From NCBI GenBank assembly GCA_910576915.1, contig CAJTJT010000010.1, positions 1 through 49,888 on the forward strand: DNA of 49,888 nt, in the 5' to 3' direction. Of the stretch, positions 8,609 to 16,712 are shown in pieces. This DNA is from an uncultured Elusimicrobiales bacterium (GTDB lineage: Bacteria > Elusimicrobiota > Elusimicrobia > Elusimicrobiales > Elusimicrobiaceae). The notes beneath the pieces are model-generated. The model was not told where the DNA came from. It searched no databases and worked only from the letters and a program-made list of their open reading frames with translations. Every line of letters starts with the position of its first letter. Within the stretch, counting starts at the first letter, position 1. A program made the position numbers and the translations under genes.

Positions 8609-9205
8609 ATGAGAGGATTTAGAGCCGTCATCCTGAATTTATTTCAGGAACCATATCAAATGAAAACAAATCTAAATAAACAACCTGGATTCCGGGTCCA
8701 TGCCCGGAATGACAGCCAAGCCGACGGTTTTACTTTAATTGAGTTGTTAGTCGTTGTACTTATCATTGGCATTTTGTCGGCCGTTGCATTGCCTCAGTAT
8801 ACAAAAGCGGTAGCCAAAAGCCGGGTGGCGGCGGTTATCCCGCTGGTAAAAAGCGTGGGCACGGCGCGGGAAGTCTATTTTATGGCAAACGGTTCGTTTG
8901 AAACCGATTCGTGTGATAATTTGGATGTAGACCTGCCGGATTCTACTCAATATTTTAGTTTTAGCTGTGTAGACGGAAGGGACGGTGTGAATTTTACAAA
9001 AGGGCAAGTGTATGCACATTCGCGGGATACCGCTAAAATGCCATCCCTGTTATCAGAGCGGTATCAGGGAAAACGCGTCCTTTTTTGTTTAGGAGATCCT
9101 GCCGGCAACCAGCCGAGTAATGATATTTGTAAATCATTGGGGGGAATAGAAGTAACGGAAATGACTCCGTCCCGCTATCACTCTGTATATTATCTATTGG
9201 ATTAG
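8609..9205 (+). CDS. type IV pilin-like protein with repeat-derived leader
   Basis: Prepilin or pseudopilin of 198 residues. The class III signal is at Gly40/Phe41, followed by FTLIELLVVVLIIG with the conserved Glu at mature position 5 and a hydrophobic helix that anchors it and packs in the filament core. The C-terminal domain has cysteines near DSCDNL, SFSCVDG, LFCLGD and DICKSLGG that could form disulfides. The chosen ATG has AGGAG eight bases upstream, which makes a 40-residue leader, much longer than usual. Most of that leader is translated palindromic repeat. An internal ATG (residue 18) lacks a ribosome site. It stands alone rather than in a pilus operon, so whether it forms pili or a secretion pseudopilus cannot be said. 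Confidence 0.88.
   Translation: MRGFRAVILNLFQEPYQMKTNLNKQPGFRVHARNDSQADGFTLIELLVVVLIIGILSAVALPQYTKAVAKSRVAAVIPLVKSVGTAREVYFMANGSFETDSCDNLDVDLPDSTQYFSFSCVDGRDGVNFTKGQVYAHSRDTAKMPSLLSERYQGKRVLFCLGDPAGNQPSNDICKSLGGIEVTEMTPSRYHSVYYLLD
8631..8649. repeat. palindromic repeat inside the pilin leader codons
   Basis: TCCTGAA pairs with TTCAGGA around a short loop, preceded by GCCGTCA. It lies within the coding sequence and is translated as part of AVILNLFQEPYQ in the pilin leader. Confidence 0.55.
8689..8710. repeat. second palindromic repeat inside the pilin leader codons
   Basis: ATTCCGGG pairs perfectly with CCCGGAAT, followed by GACAG. It is translated as PGFRVHARNDSQ just before the prepilin cleavage site. 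It belongs to the same GTCAT...ATGAC repeat style as the copies upstream. Confidence 0.6.
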
Positions 9206-9220
9206 TGTAAACCAAATATA

Positions 9221-9249
9221 AAACCCCCGCTCTTAGGAGCGGGGTTTTT
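9221..9249. terminator. bidirectional terminator between pilin and aldolase
   Basis: AAACCCCCGCTCTTAGGAGCGGGGTTTTT: a GC-rich stem with an A run on one side and a T run on the other, between convergent genes. Confidence 0.85.
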
Positions 9250-9265
9250 GCTTCAGATTGTAAAC

Positions 9266-10243
9266 TTATTTAATAACGCCGGCGGAACCAAATACGTTCT
9301 GGTTCTTTTCGGCATACATTTTGATAAGTTCTTCGCGGGCCGGGCCCAGGTATTTGCGCGGGTCAAATTCGCTGGGTTTGGTGGCGAAAATTTTGCGGAT
9401 GGTGGCGGTCATCACCAGGCGGCCGTCGGAGTCCACGTTGATTTTGCACACAGCCATTTTGGCGGCTTTACGTAGCTGTTCTTCCGGCACGCCGGCAGCG
9501 TCTTCAATTTTGCCGCCGTATTCGTTGATTTGTTTGACGGCCCACTGCGGAACGCTGGAGGAACCGTGCAGAACAATCGGGAAACCGGGCAAGCGTTTGG
9601 AAACTTCTTCCAAAATGTCGAAGCGGAGTTCGGGCAATTTTTCGCCGGGTTTTACTTTAAATTTGTAAGCGCCGTGAGAGGTGCCGATGGAGATGGCTAA
9701 AGAATCCACGCCGGTGCGGGTTACGAAATCTTCCACTTGGGCGGGGTCGGTGTAGGTGTGGTGTTCGGCGGAAACTTCGTCTTCAATCCCGGCCAAAACG
9801 CCCAGTTCGCCTTCCACAGTCACATCGTGGGCGTGCGCGTATTCCACCACTTTTTTGGTGAGCGCGACATTTTCTTCGTACGGCAGGTGGGAGCCGTCAA
9901 TCATTACGGAGGAGAAACCGTTGTCGATGCAGTCTTTGCACAGTTCGAAAGAATCGCCGTGGTCCAAGTGCAGGCACAGGGGAACCGGGTTGCCGAGTTC
10001 TTTCATCATTTCAACCGCGCCGCGGGCCATCCAGCGCAGCAAGGTGGCGTTGGCGTATTTGCGCGCGCCGCTGGAAACCTGCAGGATTACCGGGGATCCG
10101 GTCTGCACGCACGCGGTGACGATCGCCTGCAGTTGTTCCATATTGTTAAAGTTGTAAGCCGGGATGGCGTAACCGCCGGCCATAGCGTCTTTGAACATTT
10201 GGCGGGTGTTTACCAAGCCAAGTTCTTTATAAGAAACGGTCAT
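9266..10243 (-). CDS. fba: class II fructose-1,6-bisphosphate aldolase
   Basis: Zinc-dependent aldolase of 325 residues, cleaving fructose-1,6-bisphosphate to two triose phosphates in glycolysis and the reverse in gluconeogenesis. Visible signatures are the zinc site and catalytic Asp in CLHLDHGDSFE (residues 90-100), VEGELG, the glycine/serine loop IGTSHG, and the phosphate-binding VLHGSSSVP. The cytoplasmic enzyme has the usual length for the family. The start has an excellent AGGAGG site. It is transcribed alone, divergent from the M42 peptidase gene. A promoter candidate TTCACG-N16-TAAAAT lies at 10279-10306 on the minus strand. A tagatose-bisphosphate specificity cannot be excluded from sequence alone. 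Confidence 0.93.
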   Translation of the reverse strand: MTVSYKELGLVNTRQMFKDAMAGGYAIPAYNFNNMEQLQAIVTACVQTGSPVILQVSSGARKYANATLLRWMARGAVEMMKELGNPVPLCLHLDHGDSFELCKDCIDNGFSSVMIDGSHLPYEENVALTKKVVEYAHAHDVTVEGELGVLAGIEDEVSAEHHTYTDPAQVEDFVTRTGVDSLAISIGTSHGAYKFKVKPGEKLPELRFDILEEVSKRLPGFPIVLHGSSSVPQWAVKQINEYGGKIEDAAGVPEEQLRKAAKMAVCKINVDSDGRLVMTATIRKIFATKPSEFDPRKYLGPAREELIKMYAEKNQNVFGSAGVIK

Positions 10244-10347
10244 GTACAGCCTCCTAAAAAAATATATCTGTCCCCAACATTTTACAATTTTTTTAGCCGC
10301 CGTGAACCCTCTTTTGGGCGAAACGGAGTTTTTCCGTCTAAAATTCC

Positions 10348-10376
10348 TTGCAAAAAAAGGGCTTTTGGCGTATAAT
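10348..10376 (+). promoter_or_regulatory. sigma70-type promoter for the M42 peptidase operon
   Basis: TTGCAA (10348-10353), 17-base spacer, TATAAT (10371-10376), 33 bases before the ATG at 10410. It is the best consensus promoter in this part of the window. Confidence 0.7.
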
Positions 10377-10409
10377 GTACTTACCTTTAATGTCTTTTAG
10401 TGAGTAATA

Positions 10410-11459
10410 ATGACTTATAAACCCGATTTTTCTATTCTTAAAACCTTAACCGCTCTGCCCGGCGTTTCCGGCCGCGAAAGCGCGGTGCGGAACTACCTTA
10501 AAACGTTGCTCTCTCCCCATGCGGACGAAATGCGCACCGACGCGCTGGGCAACCTGATTGTGCTGAAAAAAGGCACCAGCGGCAAAAAACTGTTGTTTTG
10601 CGCGCACATGGACGAAGTGGGGCTGATGATTCACCACGTGGACGACCGCGGATTTGCGCGGTTTATTACGGTGGGGGGGATTGACCCCCGCACGCTTTTG
10701 GCGCAGCGGGTGCGCGTGCAGACGGCGCAGGGCGAACTCTTGGGCGTTATCGGCGTAAAACCCGCCCATATTACGACGGAAGCCGACCGGGGCCGCGCCT
10801 TGGGCGTTAAAGAACTTTTTATCGATTTAGGTCTGCCCGCCGAAGAAGTTAAAAAACGCGTAGAACCCGGCGACTGGGCGGTGCTGGACCGCGAATATGC
10901 GGAATTTGGCGACGAACGTATTTCCGCCAAAGCGCTCGACAACCGCGCCGGCGCATTTGTGCTGGCGGAAGTCGTGCGCGCTTTAAAAGACCCTTTTTAT
11001 GACGTCTACGCCGTATTTACCGTGCAGGAAGAAGTCGGCCTGCGCGGCGCGAAAACGGCGGCCTACGGCATCGACGCCGATCTTGCTTTGTGCCTGGATA
11101 CTACGGGCGCGGCGGACATTCCCGGCGTAGCCCCGCAGGATTATATTACCGTGCTTGGCGGCGGCGCGGGAATTACGGCGATTGATTCCTGCACCATCAC
11201 GCCCGCCTGGCTGTTTGACGCCTTAAAACAACTTTGTGATAAACATAATATCCGCCGTCAGGTGCGTGTGGCGCCGCGCGGCGGTAACGACGCGGGAGCG
11301 GTGCACCTGTCCAAAACGGGCGTACCCACCTGCGGGCTTTCCATTCCTACGCGCAACATTCATTCCAACGTGGAAGTGGTCTGCAAGCGCGACGTGGAAA
11401 ACGTCTTCCGCCTGGCCTTAACGGCGGCGCAGAACGGAGTAGAGGAGGCCGCCCAATAG
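10410..11459 (+). CDS. M42 family metallo-aminopeptidase
   Basis: Cytoplasmic dinuclear-metal aminopeptidase (FrvX/YsdC/TET-like) of 349 residues, a usual length for M42. Signatures include the metal ligand motif CAHMDEVGLM near residues 70-80, a catalytic VQEEVGLRGAKT segment near 210, GGNDAGAV, and the last metal His in NIHSNVEV. Members of the family form large shells that trim peptides after proteasome-like or Lon/Clp degradation. It is the first gene of a short operon with the transketolase-like gene 12 bases downstream. Ribosome binding is weak (TTAGTGAGTAATA before the ATG). Confidence 0.9.
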   Translation: MTYKPDFSILKTLTALPGVSGRESAVRNYLKTLLSPHADEMRTDALGNLIVLKKGTSGKKLLFCAHMDEVGLMIHHVDDRGFARFITVGGIDPRTLLAQRVRVQTAQGELLGVIGVKPAHITTEADRGRALGVKELFIDLGLPAEEVKKRVEPGDWAVLDREYAEFGDERISAKALDNRAGAFVLAEVVRALKDPFYDVYAVFTVQEEVGLRGAKTAAYGIDADLALCLDTTGAADIPGVAPQDYITVLGGGAGITAIDSCTITPAWLFDALKQLCDKHNIRRQVRVAPRGGNDAGAVHLSKTGVPTCGLSIPTRNIHSNVEVVCKRDVENVFRLALTAAQNGVEEAAQ

Positions 11460-11471
11460 GGCGTTAATTTT

Positions 11472-13820
11472 ATGAACAAACCATTTGAACCGGGTAAAAA
11501 ACGCGGCGTGTATATGGACGTAACCGATTACGCCCAAAACCCCGCTTACCAACTTCCGGCGGAGGAATTAAACGCGTTTGAAAAGCTGGATGCGGCCTAC
11601 CGCGCGCTGGTGGCGCTTCTTTATAATTATGTGCCCAATTCCGGCCATCCGGGCGGGAGTATTTCCAGCGGGCGCATGGTGGAACACCTTTTATATAAAG
11701 AAATGGCGTACGAATTAAAGAACCCGCACCGGGACGACGGTGATATCATTTCTTACGCCGCCGGGCACAAAGCGCTTGGCTTGTATGCCATGTGGGCGCT
11801 TCGCAACGAAGCGGCGCGCATCGCCAAGCCGGAGCTTTTGCCGTCCGACGAAAAACTCCAGCTGCGTCTGGAAGATTTGCTCGGTTTCCGGCATAATCAG
11901 GCGCAAAAGACGCCCCTTTTCAAAAAATTTAACGTTAAACCTTTGGGCGGCCACCCGGAACCGCTCGTTCCGTTTGTGCGCACCAGCACGGGCGCGAGCG
12001 GCGTGGGGGACGGTTCCGCCGTGGGCCTGGCGCTGGCCGCGGCCGACGCGTACGGGGAAAATTGCCCCGCCGTCCATATTATTGAAGGCGAAGGCGGCAT
12101 GACCGCCGGGCGCGTAAGCGAAGCCGCCGCTACGGCCGCTACCGCGCAGTTAAAAAACGCTGTTTTTCATATCGACTGGAACGAAGCGTCCATCGAAAGC
12201 GAACGCGTCACCGCCGACGGCGAAAACCCCGGCGATTACGTGCAGTGGAACCCGATGGAATTTTTCTACATGCACGATTTTAACGTCATCCGCGTTCCCA
12301 ACGGGCACGATTTCAACCAAATCCACGCCGCGCAGAAACTGGCGGCGGAAATTTCCAACCACCAGCCGACGGCGATTGTTTACCGTACGGTGAAGGGCTG
12401 GCACTACGGCATTGAAGGTAAAGCCTCGCACGGGAGCGGCCACAAATTTGCTTCCGAAGGATTTTACGGCTCACTTGGCGAATTTGAAAAAATGTTCGGC
12501 GTTTCCTTCCCGCGTTTTGAAGGGGAGAAAACCGAAGACAACGTGGAGAAATTTTATTGGGAATCGTTGCTGACCGTCCGCCGCGCGCTGGAAAGCGATA
12601 AACCGCTGTGCGCGTATTTGGCGGGCCGGCTGGAAGCGTCCGCCTCCGCTTTGGCCGCCAAAGCCCGCGCCGTCCGCGCGGACCTGGGCGACAGTGAAAA
12701 ACTCTATACCTTTAACCCGGCTGAAGTTCCGGCGGAGTTCGTGTTTGAAAAAGGCAAATCCTATACCACCCGCGGGGTACTCGGCAACGTGCTGGCGTAT
12801 CTCAATAAAAATACGGGCGGAACGCTGCTGACCGCGTCGGCCGATTTGTACGGCTCTACCGGCGCGGGCGCGATTTCCAAAGACTTCCCGGACGGATTTT
12901 TTAATACCGTTTCCAACCCGAAATCCCGCCGCTTGTCGGCCGGGGGCATTTGCGAGGACGGTTTATCGGCCGTTTGCACGGGTATTTCCGCTTTTGGCAA
13001 ACATGCGGGCGTAGCTTCGTCGTACGGTGCGTTTTTGGCGTTTGAACACGTGGCCGCCCGTCTGCACGCGATTGGCGTGCAAAGCGCGCGCGAAGCGGGG
13101 CTCCACCCCAATACGTTTATTATATTCAACGGCCACGCGAGTTTGCCGACGGGCGAAGACGGCCCGACGCACGCCGATCCGCAGTCCTTACAGCTTTTGC
13201 AGGGCAACTTCCCCAAAGGTGCGTGCATTACCGCCGTACCGCTTGAGGTGGACGAAATTTGGCCGCTTGTTACCAAATCGCTTTCTTTGAAACCCGCCAT
13301 TTTCGCGCCGTTTGTGGTCCGGCCGTCTTACACGCTGTTGGACCGCGAAGCGCTCGGTATGGACCCGGCGCAAAATGCGGTAAACGGCGTGTACTATATG
13401 CGCCGCGCCAAAGGCAAAGCGGAAGGAACCCTTATCGTACAGGGGGCGGGCGTGGGCCGCATTGTGGCGGAAGAACTGCTGCCCGAACTCAGCGCAAACG
13501 GACCGGACTTGAATGTGGTTTACGCCGCCAGCCGGGAACTGTTTGAACTGCTGCCCGAAGAAGAGCAAGAAAAAATCCTGCCGCTTGAGTATCGTCATAC
13601 GGCGATGGGGATTACCGATTTTACACTGCCTGCGCTGGAGGGCTGGCTCTTAAGCCAGGCCGGGCGCAGACATACGCTGTTCCCGCACAAGAACGGCGTC
13701 TATCTCGGAAGTGCGTCCGCGGCCAAATTATACGCCGAGGCGGGGCTCGACGGAGCCTCTCTGCTTGAAGCGGTGCGCGCTTACGCGCAAGATTTAAAAC
13801 GGGATACCGCTTGGCGGTAG
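11472..13820 (+). CDS. transketolase-like thiamine diphosphate enzyme
   Basis: Protein of 782 residues, longer than classic transketolases (about 660). It carries the family features: NSGHPGGS near residue 57, a YAAGHKALG segment, a diphosphate-binding stretch VHIIEGEGGMTAGRVSEA (GEG in place of the usual GDG) ending in DWNEAS, then a pyrimidine domain with ICEDGLSAV containing the cofactor-activating Glu. GEDGPTHADPQSLQL follows, then a C-terminal domain. The expected role is transfer of two-carbon ketol units between sugar phosphates in the non-oxidative pentose phosphate route. The divergence leaves the substrate uncertain, though the motifs argue against a phosphoketolase. The ATG at 11472 has little ribosome site; ATG 11514 is a possible alternative start. 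Confidence 0.82.
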   Translation: MNKPFEPGKKRGVYMDVTDYAQNPAYQLPAEELNAFEKLDAAYRALVALLYNYVPNSGHPGGSISSGRMVEHLLYKEMAYELKNPHRDDGDIISYAAGHKALGLYAMWALRNEAARIAKPELLPSDEKLQLRLEDLLGFRHNQAQKTPLFKKFNVKPLGGHPEPLVPFVRTSTGASGVGDGSAVGLALAAADAYGENCPAVHIIEGEGGMTAGRVSEAAATAATAQLKNAVFHIDWNEASIESERVTADGENPGDYVQWNPMEFFYMHDFNVIRVPNGHDFNQIHAAQKLAAEISNHQPTAIVYRTVKGWHYGIEGKASHGSGHKFASEGFYGSLGEFEKMFGVSFPRFEGEKTEDNVEKFYWESLLTVRRALESDKPLCAYLAGRLEASASALAAKARAVRADLGDSEKLYTFNPAEVPAEFVFEKGKSYTTRGVLGNVLAYLNKNTGGTLLTASADLYGSTGAGAISKDFPDGFFNTVSNPKSRRLSAGGICEDGLSAVCTGISAFGKHAGVASSYGAFLAFEHVAARLHAIGVQSAREAGLHPNTFIIFNGHASLPTGEDGPTHADPQSLQLLQGNFPKGACITAVPLEVDEIWPLVTKSLSLKPAIFAPFVVRPSYTLLDREALGMDPAQNAVNGVYYMRRAKGKAEGTLIVQGAGVGRIVAEELLPELSANGPDLNVVYAASRELFELLPEEEQEKILPLEYRHTAMGITDFTLPALEGWLLSQAGRRHTLFPHKNGVYLGSASAAKLYAEAGLDGASLLEAVRAYAQDLKRDTAWR

Positions 13821-13839
13821 ACCCGAACAGGAGAATAAC

Positions 13840-14268
13840 ATGGCAGAAGAAAAACCTTACTTGACCGGACGGACCTATCTTTTCAGACTTCCCAAAGGCA
13901 AGGATTTGCTCGAGTCACTCGCTGATTTTTGCCACGACAACCAAGTGAAATGCGGCGTGGTAAGCGTGGTGGGCTCCGTAGCGAACGCCACCGTCGGTTA
14001 TTATGACCAGGCCAAAAAGAAATACGAAAAAAAGGTAATCAACGAGGAAATGGAACTCTTGAGCCTTACGGGCAACGTCAGCATCCAAGACAACCGCCCG
14101 CAAGTACACGCGCACGTGGTTCTTTCCGGCAAAGATTACGCCGCCGTGGGCGGCCACTTAATGCCCGGTACCAAAATTTACGTATGCGAAGCGTACATAC
14201 AGGAACTGGTGGGCGAACCCAAAGTAAGACGCATGGACAAAGTAACCAAGCTTTCTTTGTGGGCCTAA
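13840..14268 (+). CDS. PPC/DUF296 domain protein
   Basis: Small cytoplasmic protein of 142 residues made of a single PPC (DUF296) domain, with the characteristic HAHVVLSGKDYAAVGGHL around residues 88-105 and RTYLFRLPKG at the start. In plants this domain is found next to AT-hooks. Stand-alone bacterial versions form trimers with a likely metal or ligand site, but their role is not established. It follows the transketolase-like gene by 19 bases with a good AGGAGA site, so it is probably the last gene of that operon. Confidence 0.85.
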   Translation: MAEEKPYLTGRTYLFRLPKGKDLLESLADFCHDNQVKCGVVSVVGSVANATVGYYDQAKKKYEKKVINEEMELLSLTGNVSIQDNRPQVHAHVVLSGKDYAAVGGHLMPGTKIYVCEAYIQELVGEPKVRRMDKVTKLSLWA

Positions 14269-14286
14269 GTTAACTTATTAAAATAT

Positions 14287-14321
14287 ACCGTCCGCTCCGT
14301 TTTGGGGCGGGCGGTTTTTTT
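14287..14321. terminator. terminator after the transketolase operon
   Basis: CCGTCCGCTCC-GTTT-TGGGGCGGGCGG forms a stem followed by TTTTTTT on the plus strand. The A-rich other side is short. It would also stop a minus-strand transcript starting near 14455. Confidence 0.85.
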
Positions 14322-14455
14322 GTCAATGCTTTACGGCCCGGCCCGGACGTAACCCCGGAGCGTTGTGCCGGCTGAAACGGCGGTGCGGCGGCGGACTGAA
14401 AACTAAATTATCCGACGGAAAACTGCTTTTTCGGGAAAAAGAAAAAATCAGCGGG
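14287..14455 (-). ncRNA. candidate minus-strand small RNA
   Basis: A consensus promoter on the minus strand (14462-14490) would start RNA near 14455, reading into a GC-rich non-coding stretch that ends at a hairpin terminator about 150 bases later. No gene lies on that strand here, and I recognise no 6S, SRP or tmRNA hallmark. The transcript is inferred from promoter and terminator only. Confidence 0.3.
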
Positions 14456-14461
14456 GCAGAT

Positions 14462-14490
14462 AGAATAACACTTCTGTTTTTAGATGTCAA
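14462..14490 (-). promoter_or_regulatory. orphan minus-strand promoter
   Basis: On the minus strand TTGACA (14485-14490), 17-base spacer, TATTCT (14462-14467). It matches the sigma70 consensus well but faces no coding gene; the rest of 14322-14580 holds only promoters. Confidence 0.5.
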
Positions 14491-14509
14491 GCAGGATTTA
14501 TAAAAAGCC

Positions 14510-14538
14510 TTTACATCGCTTTCTTAATTAGTTTTAAT
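14510..14538 (+). promoter_or_regulatory. promoter for the porin-like gene
   Basis: TTTACA (14510-14515), 17-base spacer, TTTAAT (14533-14538), 43 bases before the ATG. A TAGGAT hexamer a little downstream is an alternative -10. Confidence 0.45.
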
Positions 14539-14580
14539 GATGTGGTAGGATAGTTAAAATCAAACAGGAGGAAGTCCTTC

Positions 14581-15789
14581 ATGAAGAAACTATTAGGCTT
14601 GCTGTTGGCCATGGCTGTGGCCTTCCCGGCGAGCGCCGACGTGCTTAAAAACGTAACCCTCAAAGGCGAAATCCAGACGATCGCCTCTGATGTGCGTCAC
14701 AATGATGTAACTGACGCCAGATATAATTCCGGCACCAATGCCCGCGCTTTGGCCGGTCTTTCTTTTGATCTGGTTGAAGACGTGCGCGCCAACGTGCTCT
14801 TCCAATACGGCTATGCCTGGGGCACGAATAACAAAGCCAACGAAGGTTTTGACAATGCCGACGGCATGAAACTGGCCGAAGCCAATGTGGTGCTTTCCAA
14901 TTTGTTCTGCTGTCTGGAAGCCACGGTCGGCCGCCAATTCTACGGCGATGAAAACAGCGCCGTAATGTATTTTGGGCCGACTCACTATAACGCCGAAGGC
15001 GTAAACTTGGCCCGCGCGCTGGACGCCGCCAAAGTTTCTTACAGCGACGATTTTAAATCCTTCACCATGATTGCCGGTAAAGTGGCTGATCTTAGCGATG
15101 GTGAAGACGAAACCACCAAAGACGCCGCCATCTACGGTGCGGATTTGAAACTGAACTTGACCGAAGCCTTGACCTTGCAAGCCTACGGTTATGATTTGCG
15201 CAACGTTCAATACTTCGAAGGTGGCGTATGGAACGACACCGACAAAAATATGGGTTTCTACGGTGCCAAATTGGCCTTCAACCCCGAAGCCGCGCTCTTA
15301 AGCGTTGAATACGCCCGCAACTTCGCCGGCGACAGACTCGTCAAAGAACACAAAGACACCGGTTACATGGTAAAAGCGGACGGCGCGATTAACTTCGAAG
15401 CCGTAACCGCCCGCGCCGCGTTCCTGTACTCCAATGGCAATTTTATGGCCTTTGGCAACTACAGACCGGGCCTCTTGATCGGCGATCCGATGAAAGGCAA
15501 CATCTTTGACTATACCGAAGACGGCGTTCGCATGTTTAACGTCGGTTTTGACTTTAAACCCTACGAAAAATGGACCGTGTCTTTGGACGGTTATTCCTTC
15601 CAAAGCCGCTTCGGCCGCCATTCCGCCACCTTGGAAGCTGACCTCACCGCCAAATATGCCCACAACGAATATGTGGAATTGTTTGCCGGCGTCGGCTATG
15701 CCAAATACGGCACCGAAGGCAACTATAACAAAACTGACTTTGGTAAAGACAACACCAAAGGCCAGCTCGGTATGTTGATTAAGTTCTAA
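14581..15789 (+). CDS. porin-like outer membrane beta-barrel protein
   Basis: Exported protein of 402 residues with a clear signal peptide (MKKLLGLLLAMAVAFPASA/DV). Alternating hydrophobic patterns run through the whole chain, and the C-terminus ends in Phe (GMLIKF), the usual BAM assembly signal. Many strands end in aromatic girdle residues, and length fits a 16-18 strand barrel. Two adjacent cysteines (LFCCLEA, near residue 110) are unusual. It has an excellent GGAGG site, its own promoter and a strong terminator, so it is likely an abundant outer membrane protein. The substrate is not evident; alginate-export-type and general porins are both possible. Confidence 0.75.
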   Translation: MKKLLGLLLAMAVAFPASADVLKNVTLKGEIQTIASDVRHNDVTDARYNSGTNARALAGLSFDLVEDVRANVLFQYGYAWGTNNKANEGFDNADGMKLAEANVVLSNLFCCLEATVGRQFYGDENSAVMYFGPTHYNAEGVNLARALDAAKVSYSDDFKSFTMIAGKVADLSDGEDETTKDAAIYGADLKLNLTEALTLQAYGYDLRNVQYFEGGVWNDTDKNMGFYGAKLAFNPEAALLSVEYARNFAGDRLVKEHKDTGYMVKADGAINFEAVTARAAFLYSNGNFMAFGNYRPGLLIGDPMKGNIFDYTEDGVRMFNVGFDFKPYEKWTVSLDGYSFQSRFGRHSATLEADLTAKYAHNEYVELFAGVGYAKYGTEGNYNKTDFGKDNTKGQLGMLIKF

Positions 15790-15805
15790 AATCGTTTGAT
15801 TACGA

Positions 15806-15837
15806 TAAAACCCCGTCCGCAAGGGCGGGGTTTTTTG
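15806..15837 (+). terminator. terminator after the porin-like gene
   Basis: AAACCCCGTCCGCAAGGGCGGGGTTTTTT: perfect GC stem with a T run. Confidence 0.9.
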
Positions 15838-15935
15838 TCGTAGGGAAGCAAGCGGGTGAGGGCCGGTGCCTTCTTTCTTTTTGGGGCGTTTTTAGCCGCT
15901 TTTGTGTGCCCAAGACAGCGCGGCCGAGAATAATT

Positions 15936-15941
15936 TATAAT
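15936..15941 (+). promoter_or_regulatory. -10 element for the SIMPL gene
   Basis: TATAAT, 28 bases before the ATG at 15970. No convincing -35 partner is visible at 16-18 bases. Confidence 0.35.
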
Positions 15942-15969
15942 ACTGGTATATCACCGCATAGGGGGAAAT

Positions 15970-16707
15970 ATGAAAAGAGTATTTTTGTTTGCTTTGGCCG
16001 CGGTGCTGTTCCCGGCCTGCGGCGTGTTTGCCGCCGATAATTATATGCGCGTCAGCGCGGATGCGGAAGTGCGCGTTCGTCCGGACCGGGCGGCCATCAC
16101 GTTCGGCCTGAGCGAAAAAACAACCAACTTGCGCGCCGGCGCGGCCAAGCTCAACCAAGTGGCCCAGCAGGTAACCGCCTATTTATATAACCGCGGCGTG
16201 GAAGACCGCTTTATCCAGGCCGACGGTTTATCCATCCGGCCCGTATATACGGAAGAAGCCGTTTACACTAATTCCGGCCGCCGTACGGCCAAAGAAAAAC
16301 TGGAGTATGAACTGTCCCAGACGTTTACCGTCACGCTGGACGATGTAACCCAGTACGAAGACGTGCTGTATACGCTTTTGGATATGGGTGTAAACCGGGT
16401 GGAAAATGTGTCTTTCTATTCCACCAACACCCGCGCCAGCCGCGATGAAGCCCGCCGTCTGGCGGTCAAATACGCGCAGGAAAAAGCCCAGCTGCTGGCC
16501 GAAGCCGCGGGCGTAAAACTGGGCAAAATTGTAAACGTGCAGGAAGATACGGTCCCCGGCTGGCCCGGCGTCCGTTATGCGGCCAGCAACATCAGCCAAA
16601 ACGTGTATAACGGCGCGTTGCCGGTGGATGACGGCGGTAATCCCGCTCCGGCCACGGGTATGATTCCCGTAAAAGCGGCCGTTACGTTAACGTATAAGGT
16701 GAAATAA
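15970..16707 (+). CDS. SIMPL (DUF541) domain periplasmic protein
   Basis: Exported protein of 245 residues with a signal peptide (cleavage near GVFA/AD) and one SIMPL domain covering most of the mature chain. It opens with YMRVSADAEVRVRPDRAAITFGLS and later has SRDEARRLAVKYAQEKAQLLAEAAGVKLGK, both typical of this family (BP26/YggE-like). Family members form oligomeric rings in the periplasm or outer envelope; roles in stress tolerance have been proposed. A good GGGGGAA site precedes the ATG. The next gene, a lipoprotein, starts 5 bases after the stop and is probably cotranslated. Confidence 0.85.
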   Translation: MKRVFLFALAAVLFPACGVFAADNYMRVSADAEVRVRPDRAAITFGLSEKTTNLRAGAAKLNQVAQQVTAYLYNRGVEDRFIQADGLSIRPVYTEEAVYTNSGRRTAKEKLEYELSQTFTVTLDDVTQYEDVLYTLLDMGVNRVENVSFYSTNTRASRDEARRLAVKYAQEKAQLLAEAAGVKLGKIVNVQEDTVPGWPGVRYAASNISQNVYNGALPVDDGGNPAPATGMIPVKAAVTLTYKVK

Positions 16708-16712
16708 ATTTT

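Noticed and set aside
11472..13820. Phosphoketolase
   Set aside because: The length is similar, but the His/Gly motifs and the order of domains fit transketolase.
14322..14460. 6S or SRP RNA on the minus strand
   Set aside because: No central bubble with flanking long stems, and no conserved SRP tetraloop region is visible, so only an unnamed candidate was reported.
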